Positions 1 to 8,340 of a stretch of DNA of 64,000 nucleotides are shown one piece after another. The notes below the pieces were generated by a model that was given only the letters and a program-made list of their open reading frames with translations, did no database searches and was not told where the DNA came from. Source of the DNA: Dongshaea marina. GTDB lineage: Bacteria > Pseudomonadota > Gammaproteobacteria > Enterobacterales > Aeromonadaceae. The translations under genes were made by a program, and so were the position numbers. The DNA lies in NCBI RefSeq assembly GCF_003072645.1, contig NZ_CP028897.1:1005658-1069657 (forward strand). The letters run 5' to 3'. Within the stretch, counting starts at the first letter, position 1, and every line of letters starts with the position of its first letter.

Positions 1-348
1 AACATCGGGTCCATTTACGGTGAGGTAGGGCCTGATTGGTCGCTGTATGAAGGCACTCAAATGGCTAACCCCGCAGCTTATGCTGCAAGCAAGGGCGGGC
101 TTCATCAGTTAACGCGCTGGCTTGCAACTACCCTTGCCCCCAAAGTACGGGCTAACACTTTGGTACCAGGGGGAATTTTTCGTTATCAGCCGAAGAGCTT
201 TGTGGATGCATATTGCCAGAGGACACCTTTGAGGAGGATGGCTAAGGAAGAGGATCTTGCCGGCCCTCTGCTTTTTCTATGTTCAGATATGTCCTGCTAT
301 ATGACCGGAGCTCGACTCGATGTTGATGGCGGATGGCAGGCTTGGTAG
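1..348 (+). CDS. Short-chain dehydrogenase/reductase, C-terminal part (partial)
   Basis: The gene enters from the left edge, so only the last 115 residues are seen. The catalytic Ser (in N-I-G-S, visible residue 4) and the Y-x-x-x-K pair (visible Tyr27 and Lys31, in YAASKGG) of the SDR superfamily are present, as is the usual ending with a V-D-G-G motif. The enzyme should oxidise or reduce a hydroxyl or keto group with NAD(P). It lies 55 bases before a sugar amidotransferase and the HisF/HisH pair, so a role in modifying a nucleotide-linked or nonulosonic sugar is likely; SDR genes of the PtmA type sit in such clusters. The substrate cannot be read from this fragment. Confidence 0.85.
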   Translation, partial: NIGSIYGEVGPDWSLYEGTQMANPAAYAASKGGLHQLTRWLATTLAPKVRANTLVPGGIFRYQPKSFVDAYCQRTPLRRMAKEEDLAGPLLFLCSDMSCYMTGARLDVDGGWQAW

Positions 349-403
349 GCGCAGTTATTGCATTATTCTTTGTACTCTTACTTTTTAAGGATGAAGAAGA
401 TCT

Positions 404-1717
404 ATGGCTCAAATTTCAGCACCATCTCGTGTCGATACTCGATTATTTTCTCCTGAAGCCTCGATTAATGGAACAAAATATGGTTTACCCTCGGAGGTTT
501 ACTATTGTAAAAAATGTGTAATTAGTAATCAGCGCCCAAACTCGGCTGTAGAGTTTAAGCATACGAATAAAAGCAAAAAGAAAACAATTCACTTTGATAG
601 CGAGGGGGTTTGTGATGCGTGCCGATTATCGGAGCAGAAAAATAATACAATAGATTGGGAGCTCAGAGATAAGGCGTTGAGAGAGTTATGTGATCGGCAT
701 AGGAGCAAAAATGGATACTATGATTGTTTGGTTCCGGGATCTGGCGGTAAGGATAGTTTTTACGCGGCTCATATTTTAAAAGAAAAGTATGGAATGCACC
801 CATTAACCGTGACTTGGGCACCACATATATACACAGAGTGGGGGTGGAAGAATTTTCAGTCATGGATTCATGCAGGGCTTGATAACTACCTTATGACTCC
901 AAATGGGCGGGTACACAGATTATTAACCCGGTTGGCCGTTGAAAATTTATTGCATCCATTTCAACCATTTATGTTAGGGCAAAAGTTATTAGCCCCCAAA
1001 ATGGCTAAGAAGTTCAATATCCCATTGATCTTTTATGGTGAAAATGAGGCGGAGTATGGAAACCCTATTGCAGATACCAACTCACCACTGCGTAGTAGCG
1101 AATACTTTTCATCGTCTGACTATGATGAGCTTTATCTTGGAGGAGTATCATTGACAGAGCTTCAGGAGGACTTTGGATTAGTTTCCCAGGATCTTATTCC
1201 ATACCTTCCTATATCTGAGGGTGATATTGAAGAGTGTAATATTGAAACACATTATCTAGGATATTATCTGAAATGGCACCCTCAGAGTTGCTATTACTAT
1301 GCAGTAGAAAATGGCGGATTTGTTGCTTCTCCAGAAAGGACGCCTGGAACTTATTCTAAGTATAATAGTATTGATGATCGAATTGATGACCTTCATTATT
1401 ATACAACCGGTGTTAAATTTGGTCTGGGTCGTGCGAGTTATGATGCAGCTCAAGAGATTCGTTCCTTAGATATTGAGAGAGATGAAGGTGTTGCTTTGGT
1501 TCGTCGATATGATCACGAATTCCCTGAGCGTTTTATTGATGAGCTGTTATCCTATTTAAGTATTCCTGAGAATGAGTTTCCTGTTGCAGCAACACAATTT
1601 GAATCACCAGTTATGGATAGACACTATTTTGATCGTCTTTGCGATAGCTTTAGGAGTCCTCACTTATGGATTTATGATAAGGGGCTGTGGCGATTACGCC
1701 ACCCTTTGGAGGAGTGA
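404..1717 (+). CDS. N-acetyl sugar amidotransferase (WbpG/PseA family)
   Basis: This 437-residue protein has the features of the N-acetyl sugar amidotransferase family: a Cys pair at residues 35 and 38, a second pair at 70 and 73 (V-C-D-A-C) suggesting a zinc site, and a PP-loop ATP-binding motif S-G-G-K-D-S at about 113-118. Family members (WbpG of Pseudomonas, PseA of Campylobacter) turn an N-acetyl group into an acetamidino group, using ammonia delivered by HisH/HisF-like partners. Those partners follow directly; the next start codon overlaps this stop (TGATG). The base composition is more AT-rich than the flagellar genes, which suggests acquisition. The exact sugar substrate is not known; a nonulosonic acid is favoured by context. 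Confidence 0.88.
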   Translation: MAQISAPSRVDTRLFSPEASINGTKYGLPSEVYYCKKCVISNQRPNSAVEFKHTNKSKKKTIHFDSEGVCDACRLSEQKNNTIDWELRDKALRELCDRHRSKNGYYDCLVPGSGGKDSFYAAHILKEKYGMHPLTVTWAPHIYTEWGWKNFQSWIHAGLDNYLMTPNGRVHRLLTRLAVENLLHPFQPFMLGQKLLAPKMAKKFNIPLIFYGENEAEYGNPIADTNSPLRSSEYFSSSDYDELYLGGVSLTELQEDFGLVSQDLIPYLPISEGDIEECNIETHYLGYYLKWHPQSCYYYAVENGGFVASPERTPGTYSKYNSIDDRIDDLHYYTTGVKFGLGRASYDAAQEIRSLDIERDEGVALVRRYDHEFPERFIDELLSYLSIPENEFPVAATQFESPVMDRHYFDRLCDSFRSPHLWIYDKGLWRLRHPLEE

Positions 1718-2475
1718 TGCCAAAGAAGCGACTAATTGCGCGACTTGATATAAAAAATAACTACCTTATCAAGGGGATTCACCTTGAAGGGCTTAGGAAA
1801 CTAGGCACTCCAGATACCTTTGCTGGAGAGTACTTTTCACAGGGTGTTGATGAGCTGATATTTATGGATGCGGTAGCATCTCTCTACCAGCGCAATAATC
1901 TGATGCATATTGTTAGTCAGGCTGCCGAGAATATATTTGTACCAATTACAGTGGGTGGGGGATTAAGAAAATTAGATGATGTTAAGGCTGTCCTGCGAAG
2001 TGGTGCTGACAAAGTTGCTATCAATACTGCTGCGGTGGCTAAACCAAAATTTTTGAGTGAAGTAGCAAGAGAGTGTGGGGTTCAATGTGTAGTTTTGTCT
2101 GTGGAAGCAAAAAGTGTAGGGGATCAGCTATGGGAGGTTTATACCGATAATGGCCGAGAGAGAACAGGGGTAATGGTTGATGATTGGGTAAAGCAGTGTT
2201 TACCCTTGGGGGTTGGTGAGATTCTACTTACATCAGTGGATCGTGAAGGGACATGTTGTGGACTAGACATAGAGTTATGTCGCATGGTGAGATCTCTATC
2301 TACTGTACCAGTTGTTGCTTCGGGAGGTGTGGGTTGTTTGAGTCATATTCAACAAGGTTTTGATGTTGATATGGATGGTATAGCGCTTGCGCACCTCCTT
2401 CATTATCGGAAATCGACAGTTAGCGAAATAAGGGACTACTGTCTTGATGCAAACCTGGATGTAAGAGCAAGATGA
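1717..2475 (+). CDS. HisF-like cyclase/synthase subunit for sugar amidation
   Basis: A (beta-alpha)8-barrel protein of 252 residues clearly related to HisF, with the N-terminal R-L-D motif (Asp11, a catalytic position in HisF) and phosphate-binding G-G-G and A-S-G-G-V motifs. I start it at the ATG at 1717 because it overlaps the amidotransferase stop; an in-frame ATG 30 bases upstream lies inside that gene. At the place where histidine-pathway HisF has Asp130 (I-D-A-K) this protein reads V-E-A-K, an Asp-to-Glu change. With the adjoining HisH and amidotransferase it most likely passes ammonia to a sugar rather than making histidine; no other his genes are here. Confidence 0.88.
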   Translation: MPKKRLIARLDIKNNYLIKGIHLEGLRKLGTPDTFAGEYFSQGVDELIFMDAVASLYQRNNLMHIVSQAAENIFVPITVGGGLRKLDDVKAVLRSGADKVAINTAAVAKPKFLSEVARECGVQCVVLSVEAKSVGDQLWEVYTDNGRERTGVMVDDWVKQCLPLGVGEILLTSVDREGTCCGLDIELCRMVRSLSTVPVVASGGVGCLSHIQQGFDVDMDGIALAHLLHYRKSTVSEIRDYCLDANLDVRAR

Positions 2476-3092
2476 AAAAAATAGATTTGATAGATTTTGG
2501 CACAGGAAACCTCTTCTCAATTATCGGGGCATTGCGCTATTTGGGGGCGGAGCTTAATGTTGTGAGCCGAAAGGGAGATTTTAGTGGTGCCGGGCTTATA
2601 GTTTTACCTGGAGTTGGTGCTTATCCCGCTGCAATGAAAACTCTAAAGAGTAATGATATACAACGTGAACTACAGTATAAGGTTAGTTGTGGTATACCTA
2701 TTCTTGGGATCTGTCTGGGCATGCAGCTTCTGTTTGAGAAGAGCTATGAATTTGAAGCTTGTAAAGGATTAGGGTTGCTCTCTGGTGAAGTTACCCCTTT
2801 GCCTAGTTTGTCAATTGATGGGTTGAGTCTCCGTATACCCCATGTTGGTTGGAGCCAGGTTACTTTTGAAGGTAATGGTAGTAGTCCACTGGTAGGGGGG
2901 CTTATGCAGGAAGATTATTACTTTGTACATTCACTTTCGGCAATAACTCAGGATAGTCTTGGGTTTGTTGAGTTTGGAGGGCACAAAATTACAGCCTATG
3001 CTGAAAAGAAAAATATATTTGGTTGTCAATTTCATCCCGAGAAGAGTGGTGATGCTGGCTTGCATATGTTGGAGTCCTTTATTAATTTATAA
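2472..3092 (+). CDS. HisH-like glutamine amidotransferase subunit
   Basis: Class I glutamine amidotransferase of 206 residues, the normal HisH length. The nucleophile is Cys81 in G-I-C-L-G-M-Q, and the His188/Glu190 pair of the catalytic triad is in Q-F-H-P-E-K near the C-terminus. It releases ammonia from glutamine and feeds it through the partner HisF barrel; the two genes overlap by four bases (ATGA), which fits a 1:1 complex. Together with the upstream amidotransferase this forms the three-gene acetamidino module known from WbpG-HisH2-HisF2 of Pseudomonas O-antigen loci. It is the last plus-strand gene before a convergent minus-strand block. Confidence 0.88.
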   Translation: MKKIDLIDFGTGNLFSIIGALRYLGAELNVVSRKGDFSGAGLIVLPGVGAYPAAMKTLKSNDIQRELQYKVSCGIPILGICLGMQLLFEKSYEFEACKGLGLLSGEVTPLPSLSIDGLSLRIPHVGWSQVTFEGNGSSPLVGGLMQEDYYFVHSLSAITQDSLGFVEFGGHKITAYAEKKNIFGCQFHPEKSGDAGLHMLESFINL

Positions 3093-3159
3093 AATACATT
3101 ATGGGGTAATTCATCAGGGTTTATAATTTTAACTATATCAGTATGTATTAATTGTTACC

Positions 3160-4293
3160 TCATATAAATAAAGGTATTATTTTCTCTTGTGGGATCTTCT
3201 TTTCATTAACTAGAAAATTATTTATCTCTGAGTAAAATGACATTGATGATATAATAAACAAGTCAGCAGTTAAATATCTTTCATCATTAATCGATACGAT
3301 TTTCTTATTAAATGAAGGTAAATATGTGTTTGTTTTTGAATTATCAATATCAGCTATAATGATATTTTCATCAGTATGAACGTCTAGTATATAAAGTAAC
3401 GTGTTTAGTCCATTGCATGCACCATGGAAAGCTATTTTTTTATTGTTCGTCCTTTCAGTGTTCAATATATTTTTTATCCTTAATATATTACTTTCAATTT
3501 TTGATGATATGATATCTATCAATCCATCATCCTCAGCTATAATGTTTTCTTTAGGTTGTGATGTTGCTTCAATTAAGATATTTAATGTGTCATTGGCGTA
3601 GAATTCATTAATTATATTAAAGCCACAAAACTGGATTATTTCATATGCGCTTTTTCTTGTGAAATAGCTTATGTGTTCATGTAAAAGAGCATTCAAATCT
3701 CCCGTTTTAAACTGCCTTTCAATATCTGGGATTTCAACAACCGCCCTACCTCTTTTAGGTAATAAAACCTTATTTAGTTCTGCTAGAAACAAAGTTGGAT
3801 CTGGAACATGCTCTAATACGCTGAAGCAGATTGCAAAATCAAATTTTTTATTTTGCAAAATATTAAAATTAAAGTACCCCTTAATGACATCTATTTTTTC
3901 ATCGCTGGATTCTTCTTTTATTGCCGGGTCAACTAATGTATATTTTTTTATGTCAAATTTACCAAGTATTTTTTTTGCCGTGTAAAGGCTTCCCCCTCCA
4001 ATTTCAAGGATTTCTTTATGGTCTAAACTACCGTGTAAATATGAGATTAAATTGATCTTTTGATCACCAAGTTTATTTGCCCACTCTGAATATCCTGGAG
4101 GGTTAGTTATAAACTCATAGTCATCATTATCGTATGTTTCAAATATTGAATCTTGATTTTCTGAACTAATAATCTGTTGTATATAACCATTATTGTTCCA
4201 ATGAATTTCAAATGGTATTAACGCCTCAATGCCTGGCTTTTCAGATGTACCTTTCCATAAGGGCATACTTCTTATTTTTAGTTTTTTATTCAT
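3160..4293 (-). CDS. SAM-dependent methyltransferase, two-domain
   Basis: A 377-residue protein with a class I methyltransferase core: motif I around residues 96-103 (L-E-I-G-G-G) and the post-motif V-L-E-H-V-P-D-P typical of Methyltransf_11/13 enzymes. The C-terminal ~120 residues contain a second alpha/beta region (K-I-A-F-H-G-A-C-N-G, then I-I-A-D-I-D-N) resembling the C-terminal domain of sugar C-methyltransferases. It overlaps the upstream synthase gene by four bases and is the promoter-distal gene of the AT-rich minus-strand block. A role in O-, N- or C-methylation of a nonulosonic acid or nucleotide sugar is inferred; the acceptor is not known. Confidence 0.75.
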   Translation of the reverse strand: MNKKLKIRSMPLWKGTSEKPGIEALIPFEIHWNNNGYIQQIISSENQDSIFETYDNDDYEFITNPPGYSEWANKLGDQKINLISYLHGSLDHKEILEIGGGSLYTAKKILGKFDIKKYTLVDPAIKEESSDEKIDVIKGYFNFNILQNKKFDFAICFSVLEHVPDPTLFLAELNKVLLPKRGRAVVEIPDIERQFKTGDLNALLHEHISYFTRKSAYEIIQFCGFNIINEFYANDTLNILIEATSQPKENIIAEDDGLIDIISSKIESNILRIKNILNTERTNNKKIAFHGACNGLNTLLYILDVHTDENIIIADIDNSKTNTYLPSFNKKIVSINDERYLTADLFIISSMSFYSEINNFLVNEKKIPQEKIIPLFI

Positions 4294-5369
4294 ATCAAAT
4301 CATCCATGTCGTAGTTAGTTTTTGCTCTTTTCCCTAAATACTCCCAATAGGAGTATGGGGATATTCCTGAGCCAGGCCTTTTTATTGTTAAATTATCCTT
4401 TGTAAATAGTTCTCCTTTTTTAATCGCCTTAGAGGCGATTAGGCTTTTTCGTGCCACATCACTATTAACTAATTCATCATCGACAGGTGCCTTTATTCCT
4501 TTACCCATAGCTTGTTCAATATTTCTTATTTTATTAATCATAGATTTTAATTCGTCAGGCTCTAGGGATGCGCTATGGTCTGGACCTTTTAGTGTACGGG
4601 TTAATGTAAAGTGCTTTTCAATTATAGATGCGCCAAGAGCTACAGCTGCTAATGAGATCTCGATACCTAAAGTATGGTCTGAATAGCCAGTTTTTAGCCC
4701 GAATGCAACTTTTAGGGTATTTAGCGTGTTAAGGTTTGCCGAACTAAATGGTGTTGGATAAGCTGTTGTACAATGCAAAAGTGTCACATTATTTTTTAGT
4801 GCTCTCTGACCTGCTTCAGAACAATAACACTGTCTAAAGTTTTCTAATGATGGAGATAAATTATGGGATGTGTACCCTAAGGCTAATACACCTAATGCAC
4901 TTTCAATATCTGCAAGAGTACACATTCCTGTTGATAGTATGACAGGGGTATTTCGAGAGGATATGTCAAGCAGTAATGGTGCATTTGTTATTTCCCCGGA
5001 TGCTATTTTAATTATTGGTAGCTTTAATTCATCTATGAGTAATACTATGCTCTCTTCATCAAATGGTGATGATAAAAAATCAATATTATTAATTTTGCAG
5101 TATTGAAATAATTCAATGTGTTCTTCTTTAGTCAGCTCGAAACTCTTTATCATTTCAAGCTGAGACTCATCACTAGGGGTGTTTCTTTTTTGATACTCAG
5201 CTTTAGGTGATTTACTGCTCACAACATTTTCAGACTTAAAAGTTTGAAACTTCACAGCATCTGCATTGGCATCTACAGCAATATCAATTAGTTTTTTAGC
5301 TAATTCAATAGAACCATTATGGTTAACTCCCGCTTCAGCAATAATATATGTCCTATTTTTGTGTTGCAT
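4290..5369 (-). CDS. NeuB-family nonulosonic acid synthase (sialic/legionaminic type)
   Basis: A 359-residue member of the N-acetylneuraminate synthase family. The barrel carries A-E-A-G-V-N-H-N-G near the N-terminus and the conserved E-K-H-F-T-L ... K-G-P-D-H stretch at about 245-260; the last ~70 residues form a SAF (antifreeze-like) domain. These enzymes condense phosphoenolpyruvate with a six-carbon sugar to give a nine-carbon acid. It is clearly distinct from the PseI encoded at 9018-10064, and sits in AT-rich DNA with an epimerase, ATP-grasp and phosphoesterase. Whether its product is legionaminic acid, sialic acid or another isomer cannot be decided; no precursor genes for a second acid are visible in the window. 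Confidence 0.88.
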   Translation of the reverse strand: MQHKNRTYIIAEAGVNHNGSIELAKKLIDIAVDANADAVKFQTFKSENVVSSKSPKAEYQKRNTPSDESQLEMIKSFELTKEEHIELFQYCKINNIDFLSSPFDEESIVLLIDELKLPIIKIASGEITNAPLLLDISSRNTPVILSTGMCTLADIESALGVLALGYTSHNLSPSLENFRQCYCSEAGQRALKNNVTLLHCTTAYPTPFSSANLNTLNTLKVAFGLKTGYSDHTLGIEISLAAVALGASIIEKHFTLTRTLKGPDHSASLEPDELKSMINKIRNIEQAMGKGIKAPVDDELVNSDVARKSLIASKAIKKGELFTKDNLTIKRPGSGISPYSYWEYLGKRAKTNYDMDDLI

Positions 5370-5398
5370 TAATCACACTCCAGAATAATCATTTAAAG

Positions 5399-6295
5399 TT
5401 AGTACTTGTTTATCACTTTACCTGAGTGCATTGCATCTATGCCATCTTTTAAATTTATGCTAGCTGAATAGTTAAATTTTTCATGAGCTTTTGTGCAATC
5501 TAGGTCAAATCTTATGCTTGGCGTGTCACTATCACCATCAAGTATATTTATATTTCCCCTGTTTGTTATCTCTATACATGTTTTTGCTATTTTTAGTATT
5601 GAAATGTTTTCCGGTCCTGCAATGTTAAATATCCCCCATGCTTTATTCTCTAAGGCGTGTAAGGCTGCGTTACATACATCTGCTGCATTAATTAAATTGA
5701 CGGACGATTCAATAGGCTGATAGATATCTATCTGTTTATTTTGTTCTGATAAATATAGTAGCTTTGCGACTAGTTTTTTTTTGTCCATAAATGTCCCATA
5801 AATTGAGGATGGACGTAAAACTATAGTTTTTAATCCAAGATAACTATAGTGTTCAAATATACTCTCAGCCAATAGCTTACTAAAACCATAGAATCCTCCA
5901 AAACCTGAAATAACTTTCTCACTATTTTCTTTTATTTTCTTAGCATAAGGATCTTTATAAACGGTAGATCCAGATAAAAAGACTACTGGGATATTTCTTG
6001 ATAGAGCCCACTCACAAATTGCCAGGCATGATCTAACATTTGTATCAAATGTTTCCTTTATGATAGAATTATTTTCATATTTATGGTCAGATCTATTTAT
6101 CGAATGTTTTGTATATGCACCAAAATGAAATATTGATGATACACCCTTGAGTAAGTGATCAAGCTGATGGATGCTTTGCCAATCTCTTAAATCCCATTGT
6201 TTTCGGGTTATCTCAATAAAAGGTATCGACCTTTCTTTGAGAATGGATTTCATATTAAGCCCTACCAAGCCAGAGCTTCCGGTTAGAGCTATCAT
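5399..6295 (-). CDS. NAD-dependent epimerase/dehydratase family protein
   Basis: Extended SDR of 298 residues. The N-terminus has the Rossmann motif T-G-S-S-G-L-V-G (residues 5-12), a Ser-Gly-Ser-T-V-Y region near residue 110, and the Tyr/Lys pair in G-F-Y-G-F-S-K. Such proteins epimerise, dehydrate or reduce nucleotide sugars. The gene overlaps the upstream ATP-grasp gene by four bases and lies 29 bases before the NeuB-family synthase, so all three are probably co-transcribed and act on one sugar. The base composition is very AT-rich, like the rest of this block. Confidence 0.82.
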   Translation of the reverse strand: MIALTGSSGLVGLNMKSILKERSIPFIEITRKQWDLRDWQSIHQLDHLLKGVSSIFHFGAYTKHSINRSDHKYENNSIIKETFDTNVRSCLAICEWALSRNIPVVFLSGSTVYKDPYAKKIKENSEKVISGFGGFYGFSKLLAESIFEHYSYLGLKTIVLRPSSIYGTFMDKKKLVAKLLYLSEQNKQIDIYQPIESSVNLINAADVCNAALHALENKAWGIFNIAGPENISILKIAKTCIEITNRGNINILDGDSDTPSIRFDLDCTKAHEKFNYSASINLKDGIDAMHSGKVINKY

Positions 6296-7314
6296 ATAGA
6301 TATTACCTTATGATGAGGGTTATTTAGTTTAATGTGATGGCTTCTTGAAAGTTTCTCAATTTGTTTTTTTGGAACAAGAAGCTCACTCCAATATCTCATG
6401 ATGACAAAATCATAATTTACCTCTGGTTTATACTCAATATCATTGATTTTTTTTAGATAATACTCGACAGGATTAAAACCTAAGGCAGTCCAAAATGGTG
6501 TAGTACCAGAGTGGCGGCAGTTAATTTCAAATATTTTTGGGATTCCACTAGAATCAATTCGGAGTTGAAAGTTGCAACAACCGTGAACGTTTAGTTTTAA
6601 AGCAACTTCAGTAATGTATTCGCAGATTTTTTTATTTTTTATGGGGGTAGCTTTGTACGTATCACCATCTCGTAATTCTCGCTTGAAAACTAGAACATCA
6701 GAAACATGATTGCCTACGATAATAATTGTGCATGTGTACTCATCAGAGCCTTCGCCTATCAATTCTTGGATGATGAGTCCATCTTCATTTTCAATTCTAT
6801 CTCTAAGTTCTTTTTCGTTTTTTGAAATGCTGACACCTTTTGAGCGGCACCCAATAGCGGGCTTCACAATTATAGGATAGTTTATTTCTTTATAATCTAT
6901 ATCTTCAGGTCTATATGTAGCGGGGTGCGAGAAATTGTTCTTTTTAAGAAACTCAAAAGTCTTGTATTTATCGGAGGATATTTCAATCGCCCTCTCTGGC
7001 GATATTATAACCTTTGCAGAGCTCATCGATTCTATTTTACTTTTATTTCTGGCACAGAAATAAAGCTCTATATCAGTTCCTGGGAAATAGTAACTTACAT
7101 TTTCATTGTTTAATAGCTCAATAAGTTTTTCTAGATGGTTAGGAGATGTTTCAGGTGGAAGAATTTTGGCGTAATCACTAACATATAGACCGGCAGAGTA
7201 TGCGCTAATATCAGAGGTTACAATTCTAATATCTAAATCTGTGATTGACTTTAGCGATTTAATTATGCCTTGACCAACACCGCCACCAACTCCTGTTACT
7301 AGAACTGTAAGCAT
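6292..7314 (-). CDS. ATP-grasp domain protein (carboxylate-amine ligase-like)
   Basis: A 340-residue protein with an N-terminal Rossmann-like pre-ATP-grasp domain (V-L-V-T-G-V-G-G-G-V-G) followed by an ATP-grasp fold: the Lys in Y-P-I-I-V-K-P, the G-S-D-E-Y stretch, and the metal-binding E-I-N-C-R-H near residue 265. It resembles the carbamoyl-phosphate-synthase-large-subunit-like proteins seen in polysaccharide clusters. Family members join a carboxylate to an amine or other nucleophile with ATP. In this setting it could add an amino acid or acyl group to a sugar or its carboxylate; that is inference. It overlaps the epimerase gene and is three bases from the phosphoesterase gene. Confidence 0.8.
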   Translation of the reverse strand: MLTVLVTGVGGGVGQGIIKSLKSITDLDIRIVTSDISAYSAGLYVSDYAKILPPETSPNHLEKLIELLNNENVSYYFPGTDIELYFCARNKSKIESMSSAKVIISPERAIEISSDKYKTFEFLKKNNFSHPATYRPEDIDYKEINYPIIVKPAIGCRSKGVSISKNEKELRDRIENEDGLIIQELIGEGSDEYTCTIIIVGNHVSDVLVFKRELRDGDTYKATPIKNKKICEYITEVALKLNVHGCCNFQLRIDSSGIPKIFEINCRHSGTTPFWTALGFNPVEYYLKKINDIEYKPEVNYDFVIMRYWSELLVPKKQIEKLSRSHHIKLNNPHHKVISI

Positions 7315-7316
7315 AT

Positions 7317-8126
7317 TTATTCCTTAAAAAATGAAAGTAGCTTCTGAATCGTTTCTTTAGGTAGTTGTGATGCATTTATTTTTCTAAAATAATCATTAAG
7401 ATCTGTTTTTGCTTCAATGTGTTCAATAGTTATATCTATAGACCCTAATGTCAATATTAAAAAACTTAGTCCGGTGCCTCTTGACTGTCCTAGAGACCCG
7501 GGGTTTACAATGAGACACTTTTCTTTTTTATCATTTATTTTGAATTTTTTTGTGTTCTCTTTAATAGAGTTATGGTTTATAACACATGTACTCAATGCTC
7601 TATGTGTGTGCCCAAAAATCCCTACCATATAATGCCTATTAGATAGCTCTTTTGCTGCTGATAATAGATCGTCTCGTGAGTTTATATATGACCAATCATT
7701 ATCTGAATAGGGATTTGCATGAGAAAATAAAATAGGACCTATAGATAATGATTCAATCCAGTTGAAATATGAATATAGATTAACATCTATATTGTTTAGG
7801 TTCCACATTATTGAGTCACGAATATATCCGCTGATATTTTCTAGCGATTTTCCATTCTGTAGGTCAAAGTATATTTGGTCGTGATTTCCTTTGATGAAAA
7901 AACACTTTGTTTCTTGAGGTATATTTTTTAATGAATATATTACCTCTTTACATTGGCAGCCATAGCTTAATACATCACCTAAAATAACAATATATTTTAT
8001 TGAGTTTTTTTTAATGTAGTTTATGGCAAACTCAAGGGAGTCACTATTACTATGTATGTCGGACAATACTGCAATTTTTCTGCCTAGTACCTCACTATAG
8101 TCTATGTTGATGGCATTCTCTCTCAT
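7317..8126 (-). CDS. Metallophosphoesterase (calcineurin-like, YfcE type)
   Basis: A 269-residue phosphoesterase with all the metal-binding motifs in order: D-I-H (in L-S-D-I-H-S-N), G-D (in I-L-G-D-V), G-N-H-D, and G-H-T-H, followed by N-P-G-S-L-G. Active enzymes of this fold hydrolyse phosphomonoesters or diesters with two metal ions. NeuB-type synthases of the sialic acid pathway may use 6-phosphosugars or leave 9-phosphates, so a sugar-phosphate phosphatase would fit this operon, but the substrate is not shown by the sequence. It appears to be the first full gene of the AT-rich minus-strand unit. Confidence 0.85.
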   Translation of the reverse strand: MRENAINIDYSEVLGRKIAVLSDIHSNSDSLEFAINYIKKNSIKYIVILGDVLSYGCQCKEVIYSLKNIPQETKCFFIKGNHDQIYFDLQNGKSLENISGYIRDSIMWNLNNIDVNLYSYFNWIESLSIGPILFSHANPYSDNDWSYINSRDDLLSAAKELSNRHYMVGIFGHTHRALSTCVINHNSIKENTKKFKINDKKEKCLIVNPGSLGQSRGTGLSFLILTLGSIDITIEHIEAKTDLNDYFRKINASQLPKETIQKLLSFFKE

Positions 8127-8138
8127 TGTGTCTTATCT

Positions 8139-8246
8139 CTATGAACTATAGTGTTTTTTGTGAATATTGGCACGTTTCTGCAAAATTATTTTTTCATCTT
8201 TAATGCTACCGCATGGACATTTTATCCACCAATTAAGTTTATTCAT
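8139..8246 (-). other. Possible small gene or gene remnant, 35 residues with C-P-C motif
   Basis: An ATG at 8246 opens a 36-codon frame ending 12 bases before the phosphoesterase start. The peptide contains I-K-C-P-C-G-S-I-K-D-E-K and a basic tail (K-R-A-N-I-H-K-K-H). The same frame stays open upstream, without an ATG, almost to the end of the PIG-L gene (about 8342). It reads like genuine protein sequence rather than random frame, and could be the C-terminal piece of a lost gene or a small zinc-binding peptide. I do not recognise a family. Confidence 0.3.
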
Positions 8247-8340
8247 ATCATAATGGGTGTGAGAATGCAACCGTCCTAACCGTGACTCTTTATACCTTAT
8301 TTTTTTGATTATTCTATAAATGACATATTTGGAATATGAG

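Noticed and set aside
1717-3092. HisF and HisH as part of a histidine operon
   Set aside because: No other his genes are nearby, the pair overlaps a sugar amidotransferase, and the HisF has a changed catalytic residue.
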